Shown here piece by piece: positions 1 through 9,135 of a stretch of DNA of 41,778 nt; positions within the stretch are counted from its first letter, which is position 1, and each line of letters opens with the position of its first letter. The DNA is taken from positions 1 through 41,778 of the forward strand of contig JANYLP010000111.1 in the NCBI GenBank assembly GCA_025361445.1, read 5' to 3'. The translations under genes and the position numbers were made by a program. Below the pieces are notes generated by a model. The model had not been told where the DNA came from. It worked only from the letters and a program-made list of their open reading frames with translations, and did not search any database. The DNA comes from Coriobacteriia bacterium (GTDB taxonomy: Bacteria > Actinomycetota > Coriobacteriia > Anaerosomatales > PALSA-660).

Positions 1-1314
<1,314 letters not shown>

Positions 1315-1519
1315 GAAAGGCCTCATCACTTCGGATCGGGCGCTCGGTATTCTCATCTGTGTGTTTCTACATGCTACCCATACTCCCCTGCCGGGGCCTC
1401 GGCGAACGGGGCTCACCGCCTGCATCGGCGGCTATACTTGTGCGGGCGCCGGCACGGCTCGGTTCCCGTCGACGCGGGTATACCGGTAACGTCCACCACC
1501 TCAGTCAGCGAGGCGCACA

Positions 1520-2632
1520 GTGCGCACGGTCGTCATCGATACGAACGTCTTGCTCTCGGAGCCGGAGATCATCGGCCGGTTCCACGACGCCGACGTCGTC
1601 ATCCCCGAGATGGTCCTGGCCGAGATCGACAAGCTCAAGACCGCGCGAGTCGACCCGGAGCTGCGCTACAAGGGGCGGCAGATCAGCCGCGTCCTCTTCG
1701 AGCTTTCGGAGCTCGGGAACCTGAAGGACGGCGTGCCGCTGCCGGGCGGGGGCCAGGTGCGGGTCGTCGGCCTCGAATCCGACGCCGCGCTTCCCGCCGG
1801 GCTCTCGGGACGCAACACCGACGACCGCATCATCGGCGTCGCCGTGGCGGTCGCCGCGGCCGCACCGGAGTCGGTCACGCTGGTCACGAACGACCTGAAC
1901 ATGCTGATCAAAGCACAGGCGTTCCACCTCGAGGTCGAGCGCTTCGAGACTGATGAGAGCCTCCTGCGCCGCTTGCTCGTCCGTCCCTTCCAGCGCTACC
2001 GCGCGGCGCTCACGATCCTCGCCGTCGCGCTCGCGGTGTTCGCAGCGGCGATCTACCTCACGCTGTTCAGCCCGTTCGCCGCGGGACAGCAGAAGGTGGG
2101 CGTCACGTCGCTTCCAGCCGAGTTCGTCGAGCAGCTCTCGGTGGAACAGCAGCAGCAGCTCAACTACCTGTTCCGCCTGCAGGGCGACCCCAACAACCTC
2201 GACACCCTCACTTCGCTCGCCACTGTGTACGACAACCTGGCCCAGCAGAACTCCGCCTACCTCCCCTACGCGGTGCGGTACTGGGAGAAGGTTCTGTCGC
2301 TGAACCCGACGGACGATGACGCCCGGACCGATCTCGCGACCGACTACCTGCGGCAGAGCAAGGTCGATCAAGCCATCGGCGAGATCCGCAAGGTTCTGGC
2401 CCGCAACCCGGATCACATCAACGCGAACCTCAATCTCGGGGTCATGTACATGAACACGAACCCCAAGCAGTATCAGAGCGCCGCCAACCAGTTCGCCCGC
2501 GTCATCACCCTGACGCAGGGCAGCGCCGATCTGACGACCGTCACGCAGCATGCGCAGGCGCTTCTGACGCAAGTGATCAAGGACGCGAAGGCGGCCGGGG
2601 AATCGGTCACCGTGAAGGGAACGGGTCTGTGA
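1520..2632 (+). CDS. PIN domain (PhoH-associated type) - transmembrane helix - TPR repeat fusion protein
   Basis: N-term MRTVVIDTNVLLSEPEII...VVIPEMVLAEIDKLK...RNTDDRIIGVAV...VTLVTNDLNMLIKA is PIN-like; then TM helix AALTILAVALAVFAAAIYLTLF; C-term TPR-like (YWEKVLSLNPTDDDARTDLATDYLRQSKVDQAIGEIRKVLARNPDHINANLNLGVMY). Confidence 0.8.
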   Translation: MRTVVIDTNVLLSEPEIIGRFHDADVVIPEMVLAEIDKLKTARVDPELRYKGRQISRVLFELSELGNLKDGVPLPGGGQVRVVGLESDAALPAGLSGRNTDDRIIGVAVAVAAAAPESVTLVTNDLNMLIKAQAFHLEVERFETDESLLRRLLVRPFQRYRAALTILAVALAVFAAAIYLTLFSPFAAGQQKVGVTSLPAEFVEQLSVEQQQQLNYLFRLQGDPNNLDTLTSLATVYDNLAQQNSAYLPYAVRYWEKVLSLNPTDDDARTDLATDYLRQSKVDQAIGEIRKVLARNPDHINANLNLGVMYMNTNPKQYQSAANQFARVITLTQGSADLTTVTQHAQALLTQVIKDAKAAGESVTVKGTGL

Positions 2633-3570
2633 GCGACATCATCGACATCGCCATCATCGGCGGAGGTCCTGCCGGACTTGCCGCAGCGCTCTACGGCGCC
2701 CGCGGCCGGGCATCTTCGGTCGTCTTCGAGAGCCAGCTCCCGGGCGGTCAGATCATCACGACCGACTGGATCGAGAACTACCCGGGCATGCCCGAGGGCC
2801 TCAACGGCAGCCGTATCGCGGAACTCATGCACGCACACGCCGAGAAGTTCGGGGCCGAGTTCCGGACGTTCGCGGCCGTCGAGAGCATCACGGATGAGCG
2901 CGGCGGGTTCCTGATCACGGCGGACGGCGAGAGCTCGCTCGCCCGCAGCGTCATCCTCGCCACCGGAGCGCGCCCCCTGACACTCGGCATCCCGGGCGAG
3001 GCCCAGTTCACCGGCCGCGGTGTCTCTTGGTGCGCGACCTGCGACGGCGCGCTCTATCGCGGCAAAGTCGTTGCCGTGGTCGGTGGCGGCGACGCGGCGC
3101 TCGAGGAGGCGCTCTTCCTGACGAAGTTCGCGGAGCGCGTCCACCTCGTGCACCGCCGCGACGATTTCCGCGGCGCCCGCTGCATCCAGGAGCGCGTGCA
3201 TGCCAACGACAAGATCGAACTGCACCTCTCCCGGGTGCCGGTCGAGATCCTCGGCGAAGGCGGCAAGGTGTCTGCTCTGGTGTTGAGCCCCGCTGCGGGC
3301 GGCGGACCGGATGAGACGATCCCGGTCGCCGGCGTGTTCGAGTTCGTCGGCGTTCGTCCCGCGAGCGAACTCGTGGCCGATCTGGCGGAGCTGGCGGACG
3401 GCGGATGGGTAAAGGTCGATTCGTCGATGGCGACGTCATATCAGGGCCTCTACGCGGCCGGCGACGTCACCGACACACCGTTGAAGCAGGTCGTGACCGC
3501 GGCCGGACAGGGCGCGACAGCCGCTTTCGAGGCGCTTCGGTACCTCGATTCCGGTGTCTGCCCCTTGTAG
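2629..3570 (+). CDS. trxB: thioredoxin-disulfide reductase
   Basis: FAD-binding GGGPAGLAAALYGAR, redox motif WCATCDG, NADPH motif VVGGGDAALEEALFL, C-term GLYAAGDVTD. GTG start overlaps the upstream TGA. Confidence 0.95.
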   Translation: MSDIIDIAIIGGGPAGLAAALYGARGRASSVVFESQLPGGQIITTDWIENYPGMPEGLNGSRIAELMHAHAEKFGAEFRTFAAVESITDERGGFLITADGESSLARSVILATGARPLTLGIPGEAQFTGRGVSWCATCDGALYRGKVVAVVGGGDAALEEALFLTKFAERVHLVHRRDDFRGARCIQERVHANDKIELHLSRVPVEILGEGGKVSALVLSPAAGGGPDETIPVAGVFEFVGVRPASELVADLAELADGGWVKVDSSMATSYQGLYAAGDVTDTPLKQVVTAAGQGATAAFEALRYLDSGVCPL

Positions 3571-3624
3571 TAGTATCGGCGCACAGCGGCGGATGCCCCT
3601 GTGCCGAAGAACCCTGGAGGACCC

Positions 3625-3954
3625 ATGAGCGACATCATCGTCACCGTCACCGACGCCACGTTCGAGACCGCCGTCGCCGGCAGCCCGATACCTGTCGTGC
3701 TCGACTTCTGGGCGCCGTGGTGCGGCCCGTGCCGCATGATGGAGCCGGTCCTTGAGGAGCTCGCGGCCGAGCACCTTGGCAAGATCACGGTCGGCAAGCT
3801 CAACGTCGACGAGAACCCGAACACCGCGATGCGCTTCGACGTCATGTCGATCCCGACGCTGCTCGTCGTGGTCAACGGCCAGGTCGCGAAGAAGCTCGTG
3901 GGCGCGATGCCGAAGAAGAAGCTCGTCGACGAGCTGGCGGCCTGGATCTCCTAG
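3625..3954 (+). CDS. trxA: thioredoxin
   Basis: [19 protein letters not shown] active site; start placed at ATG 3625 behind a GGAGG Shine-Dalgarno rather than GTG 3601. Confidence 0.95.
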   Translation: MSDIIVTVTDATFETAVAGSPIPVVLDFWAPWCGPCRMMEPVLEELAAEHLGKITVGKLNVDENPNTAMRFDVMSIPTLLVVVNGQVAKKLVGAMPKKKLVDELAAWIS

Positions 3955-4001
3955 GCGACGGTTCCGCCCGACCTCCCGCAACACAGAGGAAGCAGACCGC
4001 C

Positions 4002-4253
4002 ATGTGTGAGAACAGCGTCAACGTGCCCCAGCTCAAGATCTCGGTCGGCCAAGTGGACGATGCAGTGGCGTTGTCGCAGCAGTGGCTCGAGCAGCTCCAT
4101 CACCTCGCGGACCACGGCAAGAAGCCTGAGGCCTCCGCCGAGCTCGCGCAGGCGACCGTCCTTCTCGGCGAAGCGCGCGGGCGCCTCGAGGCCGCGATCG
4201 ACGCCCTTGAGGGCCGCTCGTCCGCCTCGGAAGTGACCGTCGAGCTCGTCTAG
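4002..4253 (+). CDS. small hypothetical protein (83 aa)
   Basis: ORF MCENSVNVPQLKISVGQVDDAVALSQQWLEQLHHLADHG...; short intergenic distance after trxA, same strand. Confidence 0.6.
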   Translation: MCENSVNVPQLKISVGQVDDAVALSQQWLEQLHHLADHGKKPEASAELAQATVLLGEARGRLEAAIDALEGRSSASEVTVELV

Positions 4254-4279
4254 CACCGCACTCCATATCGCTCGGGTCC

Positions 4280-4315
4280 ACGAGCGGCCTCTTCCTTGAC
4301 GGAGAGGCCGCTCGT
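4280..4315. terminator. Perfect 13-bp inverted repeat, possible terminator between the trx and CDF/nikR transcription units
   Basis: ACGAGCGGCCTCT (4280-4292) / AGAGGCCGCTCGT (4303-4315), 10-nt loop; no clear U-tract follows. Confidence 0.45.
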
Positions 4316-4340
4316 GTTACGCTCTGTTCATTCGTGTTAC
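4312..4340 (+). promoter_or_regulatory. Direct repeat TCGTGTTAC x2 upstream of CDF/nikR, candidate regulatory site
   Basis: TCGTGTTAC at 4312-4320 and 4332-4340 (20-bp period), 28 bp upstream of the CDF start; a TTGACG at 4296 could be a -35. Confidence 0.25.
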
Positions 4341-4367
4341 TGCCGCAAACGATCGAGGGAAGCCCCC

Positions 4368-5261
4368 GTGGCGCACGACCACTCGCACAAGGACCAGCGC
4401 CTGGGAGGCCGCCTCATCGGCGGCATCGCGATCAACGTCGTGATCTTCGTCGTGCAGATCGTCGGCGGCGTGGTCTCCGGGAGCCTCGCGCTCATAACGG
4501 ACGCGCTGCACAACGTGACCGATGTGGCCTCGCTCGCTCTGAGCCTCGTGGCGTTCCGCGTGGCGCGCCGGCCGGCGGACGAGCGCTACACCTTCGCGTA
4601 CCGCCGGGCCGAGGTTCTTGCTGCGGTCGTCAACGCCACGCTGCTGCTCGTCATCGCGCTCTACGTCGGTTACGAGGCGGTACTTCGCATCGCGCATCCC
4701 GAGCCTGTCGGCGGCTGGATCATGATGGCGGCGGCCGCGTTCGGCGCGATCGCGAACGGCGCGGCCGCCCTGCTTCTTCACACGGGCGACAGCAACCTGA
4801 ACCGGCGCAGCGCGATGCTGCACCTCGTCACCGATTCGGTCGCTTCCGTGGGCGTCCTGGTCGCCGGGCTCGCGATCCAGCTCACCTCGCTCTACATCAT
4901 CGACCCGATCGTCTCGCTGCTCATCGCCGTCTGGATGTTCCGCGAGTCTTGGCGCCTCGTCGCGCGCGCGGCGCGCATCCTCATGCAGGGCGTCCCCGAG
5001 GACATGGAACTCGAAGCGGTGCGCGACGCGGTGCTCGCTGTGGACGGCGTCGCCGACCTGCACGACCTGCGTGTCTGGGCGATCTCGGGAGACGACGTCG
5101 TCCTCAGCGCGCATCTCGTCCTTGACCGCGCCGACATCCGCGACGGCACCGAGGTGGTCTCGGCAGTCAAGGCGGTGCTCCACGACCGTTTCGGGGTCGA
5201 GAACGCGACGATCGAGACCGAATGCGTCGCCGGCGGATGCGCCGGCTGCGCGGTCAGCTAG
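4368..5261 (+). CDS. cation diffusion facilitator family transporter (CzcD/ZitB-like)
   Basis: [86 protein letters not shown], a classic CDF signature (HNxx[12 protein letters not shown]). GTG start at 4368. Confidence 0.9.
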   Translation: MAHDHSHKDQRLGGRLIGGIAINVVIFVVQIVGGVVSGSLALITDALHNVTDVASLALSLVAFRVARRPADERYTFAYRRAEVLAAVVNATLLLVIALYVGYEAVLRIAHPEPVGGWIMMAAAAFGAIANGAAALLLHTGDSNLNRRSAMLHLVTDSVASVGVLVAGLAIQLTSLYIIDPIVSLLIAVWMFRESWRLVARAARILMQGVPEDMELEAVRDAVLAVDGVADLHDLRVWAISGDDVVLSAHLVLDRADIRDGTEVVSAVKAVLHDRFGVENATIETECVAGGCAGCAVS

Positions 5262-5278
5262 CCGAGAAGGAGACACCC

Positions 5279-5698
5279 GTGGGCGCTCTTGCACGATTCA
5301 GTGTGGCGATGGATGAGGACCTCCTCGCCAGCTTCGATGCGCTCGTGGCCAAACGCGGGGCGGCGGTCAACCGCTCCGAGGCGGTCCGCGACCTCGTCCG
5401 CGACGCGCTCGTGGACGCCGAGTGGGAGGACAGCGCGGGCGAGATCGTCGGTACGGTGACCATGGTCTTCGACCATCACGCGTCCGACCTCTCCGACAAG
5501 CTCGACGCCCTCCAGCATGCTCACCACGAGCACATCATCTCGTCGATGCACGTTCACCTCGATGCCCACAACTGCCTCGAGGTGATCGTCGTGCGCGGAA
5601 CCAGCGCGCAGGTCCGGGCGATCGCTGACGGCCTGCTCGGCACGAAGGGCGTCAAGCACGGCAAGCTCGTGTCGACCACCACCGGCATCCACCTCTAG
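5279..5698 (+). CDS. nikR: nickel-responsive transcriptional regulator NikR
   Basis: RHH N-term ([40 protein letters not shown]) and ACT-like metal-binding domain with FDHH...[25 protein letters not shown]. Confidence 0.93.
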   Translation: MGALARFSVAMDEDLLASFDALVAKRGAAVNRSEAVRDLVRDALVDAEWEDSAGEIVGTVTMVFDHHASDLSDKLDALQHAHHEHIISSMHVHLDAHNCLEVIVVRGTSAQVRAIADGLLGTKGVKHGKLVSTTTGIHL

Positions 5699-5708
5699 CC
5701 GGCGCGCG

Positions 5709-6725
5709 GTGCACATCCCGGACGGGTACCTCGGACCTCAGACCTACGTCGTGCTCGACGCGGCCATCATCCCTTTGTGGGCGATCGCCGGGTCCAGGGT
5801 GAAGAAGGCGCTTCGGACCAAGCAGGTCCCGCTGCTGGCTTTGGCCGCCGCCTTCTCGTTCGTCATCATGATGTTCAACGTCCCGGTCGTGGGCGGATCC
5901 ACGGGGCATGCGGTCGGAGCGGTGCTCATCGCCATCCTGCTCGGACCGTGGGCGGCGGCCATCGCGGTCTCGATCGCGCTCGTGATCCAGGCGCTCGTTT
6001 TCGGGGACGGGGGTATCACCGCGATCGGCGCCAACTGCATCAACATGGCGATCATCATGCCGTTCGTGGGGTTCTACCTCTATCGGCTCGTCGCCGGCGA
6101 CCGTCCGGGAAGCGGACGCAGGATCGCCGCGGCGGGCATCGCCGCCTACGTGGCCATGGTCGTCGCATCGATCGCCGCCGGCGTCGAGTTCGGCATCCAG
6201 CCCCTGATCGCCCACACGGCTGCCGGGCAAGCACTGTACGCGCCGTATCCGCTCAGCGTCGCCGTTCCCACGATGGCAATCGAGCATCTCCTGTTCTTCG
6301 GGTGGGTGGAGGCGTTCGTCACAATGGGGATCGTCGCCGTGCTGGCGCGGCAGGACTCCGCCCTGCTCGATATGAAACCGGCGGCCAAGCCGTTGCGCTG
6401 GCTGTGGGCGGGCCTCGGCCTGCTCGTGATGCTCACGCCGATCGGCGTGCTGGCTCCGGGCACCGCATGGGGCGAATGGGGAGCCGGGGAACTCAAGTCC
6501 ATGCTCGGCTACGTGCCTGAGGGACTCGGGCGACTCGGCGGCGCGTGGACCTCCGCGATCCCCGACTACGCACCCGGCTTCGTCCGCGACCCGCTGGTCG
6601 GCTATCTGGTGGCAGCGATCGTCGGGGCCGCGCTGGTGATCGCGATCACATGGCTGCTCGGCAGGGTGCTGGCCCGCAAGGATCCCGAGTCCTCATCCGC
6701 CGCTCCCCCGGCGGACACGCCGTGA
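5709..6725 (+). CDS. cbiM: ECF-type nickel/cobalt transporter S component, CbiM/NikM with C-terminal NikN/PDGLE-like extension
   Basis: MHIPDGYLGPQTYVVLDA N-terminus diagnostic of CbiM/NikM; long C-terminal extension with extra TM helices. Confidence 0.92.
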   Translation: MHIPDGYLGPQTYVVLDAAIIPLWAIAGSRVKKALRTKQVPLLALAAAFSFVIMMFNVPVVGGSTGHAVGAVLIAILLGPWAAAIAVSIALVIQALVFGDGGITAIGANCINMAIIMPFVGFYLYRLVAGDRPGSGRRIAAAGIAAYVAMVVASIAAGVEFGIQPLIAHTAAGQALYAPYPLSVAVPTMAIEHLLFFGWVEAFVTMGIVAVLARQDSALLDMKPAAKPLRWLWAGLGLLVMLTPIGVLAPGTAWGEWGAGELKSMLGYVPEGLGRLGGAWTSAIPDYAPGFVRDPLVGYLVAAIVGAALVIAITWLLGRVLARKDPESSSAAPPADTP

Positions 6726-7603
6726 TCCCCGCCCTCGCTCACATCGGCGACTCCACTGCGGTGCGGCGCGGCCGCACCCGCTCGCTCGCGCGCCGGACGG
6801 CCGATGCCATCGGAAGCGCGATCAGCGAGGTGCTGGAAAACGACCGGGTCGCTTCCCTGCCGGGCCTGATGCAGGGACTCGATCCGCGGATGAAACTCGT
6901 CAGCATCGTGCTTCTCGCAGTGGTCGCGAGTTTTGTCCACTCGATCCCGATGCTGCTCGCGCTCGTGGCGGCGACGATGCTGCTCGCCGCGGCCTCCCAC
7001 GTGAGCGTGGGCTCTTTCTCCAGGAAGGTCTGGGCATCGGCGGGCTTCTTCGGACTGCTCCTGTCGGCTCCGGCGCTCACTGCGTGGATCACCCCGGGGC
7101 CGGTCGTGGTCACGCTCGGCCCTCTCTCCATCACCGGCCCGGGCCTCGTGGTGGCGACCCGGCTCCTTCTGCGCGTCGCCACCGGCGCGGGCTTCGGGCT
7201 GCTTGTCGTGTGGACCACCCGTTGGACGGACCTGTTGCGTGCACTCAGCGCGATGGGCCTGCCCGACCTTGTGGTTGCCACGCTGGCCATGACGCAGAAG
7301 CAGATCGTCTCGCTGCTGAGGACCGTGCAGAACATGCATCTGGCCCGCGAGAGCCGGATGCTCTCGAGCGGGTCGGCCCGCCAGAATCGCGGCTGGGTGG
7401 TGGAGCGGATGGCGTTCGTCGCGCGCCGCTCGATGAAGACCGCCGACGACGTCTACGACGCGATGCTCGCCCGCGGCTTCAGCGGAGCCATGCCCTCGCT
7501 TATCGATCTGAAGGCCACCGGTCGCGACGGCGTCTGGCTACTCGCGACCGTCGCCGCGTGCACGCTCGTCCTCCTCCTCGACAGGATGGTGTTCCCGCTG
7601 TGA
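6722..7603 (+). CDS. cbiQ: ECF-type Ni/Co transporter T component (CbiQ/NikQ)
   Basis: GLDPRMKLVSIVLLAVVASFVHS..., MTQKQIVSLLRTVQNMHLARESRML (CbiQ-like ARE motif). GTG overlaps the cbiM stop (GTGA). Confidence 0.9.
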   Translation: MIPALAHIGDSTAVRRGRTRSLARRTADAIGSAISEVLENDRVASLPGLMQGLDPRMKLVSIVLLAVVASFVHSIPMLLALVAATMLLAAASHVSVGSFSRKVWASAGFFGLLLSAPALTAWITPGPVVVTLGPLSITGPGLVVATRLLLRVATGAGFGLLVVWTTRWTDLLRALSAMGLPDLVVATLAMTQKQIVSLLRTVQNMHLARESRMLSSGSARQNRGWVVERMAFVARRSMKTADDVYDAMLARGFSGAMPSLIDLKATGRDGVWLLATVAACTLVLLLDRMVFPL

Positions 7604-8406
7604 CCGCCGAATTCGTCCTGACCGGAGCGACCCACACCTACGGCGCGGGTGTGTGTGCGCTGGACCGCATCGATCTCACGATCGAAGCGGGGCAGCACGT
7701 CGCGATCGTCGGCGCAAACGGTAGCGGCAAGTCCACGCTGCTCAAGATGCTCGACGGGCTCGTGTTCTGCGACGGCGGGGAGATCTCAGCGTTCGGCCAC
7801 GCCCTGACCGAGGATGCCCTCGAGGAACCGGCGTTCCGTCGTGAATTCCGCACGCGCGTCGGGTTCGTCTTCCAGGACGCGGACGTGCAGCTGTTCTGCA
7901 ACACGGTCTTCGACGAGCTCGCGTTCGGGCCGTTGCAGCTCGCCCTGGGGCCGAGCGAGGTCCGCGAGCGCGTGGCGGAGGTCGCAGGCGCGCTTCGCAT
8001 CGAGAAGCTACTCGACCGGGCGCCGTACACGCTCTCCGGCGGCGAGAAGAAGCGGGTGGCGATCGCGAGCGTGCTGACCATGCGGCCCCGGGTACTGCTG
8101 ATGGACGAACCCACCAACGCGCTCGACCCCCGTAGCCAGGTGTGGTTGCTCGACGTGCTCCGCGAATGGAAGGCCGCCGGCCGCACCGTCGTCATCGCGA
8201 CGCACGATCTGACCGCGGCTGCCGAATCGTGCGAGCGGATGGTCGTGCTGTCCGAGGAGCACCGCGTGGTCGCCGACGGGACGCCGGACGATGTGCTGTC
8301 CCAGCGCGAGCTGCTTCTGGCCGTGAACCTGATACATGAGCACGAGCACCGACACGGCGGGACGGGCCACACCCACGACCACGCGCACGGGCACACGCAC
8401 GCGTAG
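7600..8406 (+). CDS. cbiO: ECF-type Ni/Co transporter ATPase (CbiO/NikO) with His-rich C-terminal tail
   Basis: Walker A GANGSGKSTLLKML, signature LSGGEKKRVAIASVL, Walker B VLLMDEPTNALDP; tail HEHEHRHGGTGHTHDHAHGHTHA. GTG overlaps the cbiQ stop. Confidence 0.93.
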   Translation: MTAEFVLTGATHTYGAGVCALDRIDLTIEAGQHVAIVGANGSGKSTLLKMLDGLVFCDGGEISAFGHALTEDALEEPAFRREFRTRVGFVFQDADVQLFCNTVFDELAFGPLQLALGPSEVRERVAEVAGALRIEKLLDRAPYTLSGGEKKRVAIASVLTMRPRVLLMDEPTNALDPRSQVWLLDVLREWKAAGRTVVIATHDLTAAAESCERMVVLSEEHRVVADGTPDDVLSQRELLLAVNLIHEHEHRHGGTGHTHDHAHGHTHA

Positions 8407-8451
8407 CGCGGCCCCGCGTACGCACGCGCACGAAGCGGTACACTCCTGCTC

Positions 8452-9135
8452 ATGAGCGGATCAGCCACACAGCCGGCCGCGAAGGCCCCCGTCTTCTGGG
8501 AGTGCCCGGCCTGCAACTACCTGTCCGGCGACGCATCCTTCGCGTCGGCTGGCTCACCGTGCCCGGGCTGTGGCTCCACGTCGGGACCGCGCAGGCAGTT
8601 CCCGCCGGACAGCCAGCGCCTCCTCGACACGCGCATCCGCGCCTACTACTCCGACCGGGAGTGGCAGATCAGTGTCATCCTCGCGGCCGCCCTGCTTGAG
8701 GCGCTGCTCGAGGACATCCTCGACCGGATCATGGCCGCACACGGCGCCGATGTTGCCATCCGCGGAACGCTGCTGGACTCCGTCCGGGCCATCGGCACGC
8801 GCATCTCGCGGCTGTTCCCCGACCTGACCGGCATGGAGTTCGAGGACGCCGCTTCGGAAGCCGGCCACCGCGACTTCCCGAAGCGCTGGCGCAAGGTGCG
8901 CACCATCCGCAACGCCTTCATCCACGACACGCCCTACCGTGACGTCGAGGGGACGCTGGACGCGGGGACCGCCACCGAGTCGATGCTGCTTCTCGACACC
9001 GCCTATGACCTCTTCGTCGCGATCAACAACAAGTTCGTCGCCGACGGCCGCGAGCATCGCAACGAGCCGGCACACATCGCGCTCCACGGTGGCGCCGTCG
9101 ACGAAGAGGCTCCTCACGGAGCCGTCGGGCCGTGA
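8452..9135 (+). CDS. Zinc-ribbon + HEPN-like domain protein
   Basis: N-term WECPACNYLSGDASFASAGSPCPGCGS (two CxxC knuckles), then a helical domain ending RKVRTIRNAFIHDTPY, containing Rx4H typical of HEPN domains. Its stop overlaps the hypF start. Confidence 0.6.
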   Translation: MSGSATQPAAKAPVFWECPACNYLSGDASFASAGSPCPGCGSTSGPRRQFPPDSQRLLDTRIRAYYSDREWQISVILAAALLEALLEDILDRIMAAHGADVAIRGTLLDSVRAIGTRISRLFPDLTGMEFEDAASEAGHRDFPKRWRKVRTIRNAFIHDTPYRDVEGTLDAGTATESMLLLDTAYDLFVAINNKFVADGREHRNEPAHIALHGGAVDEEAPHGAVGP

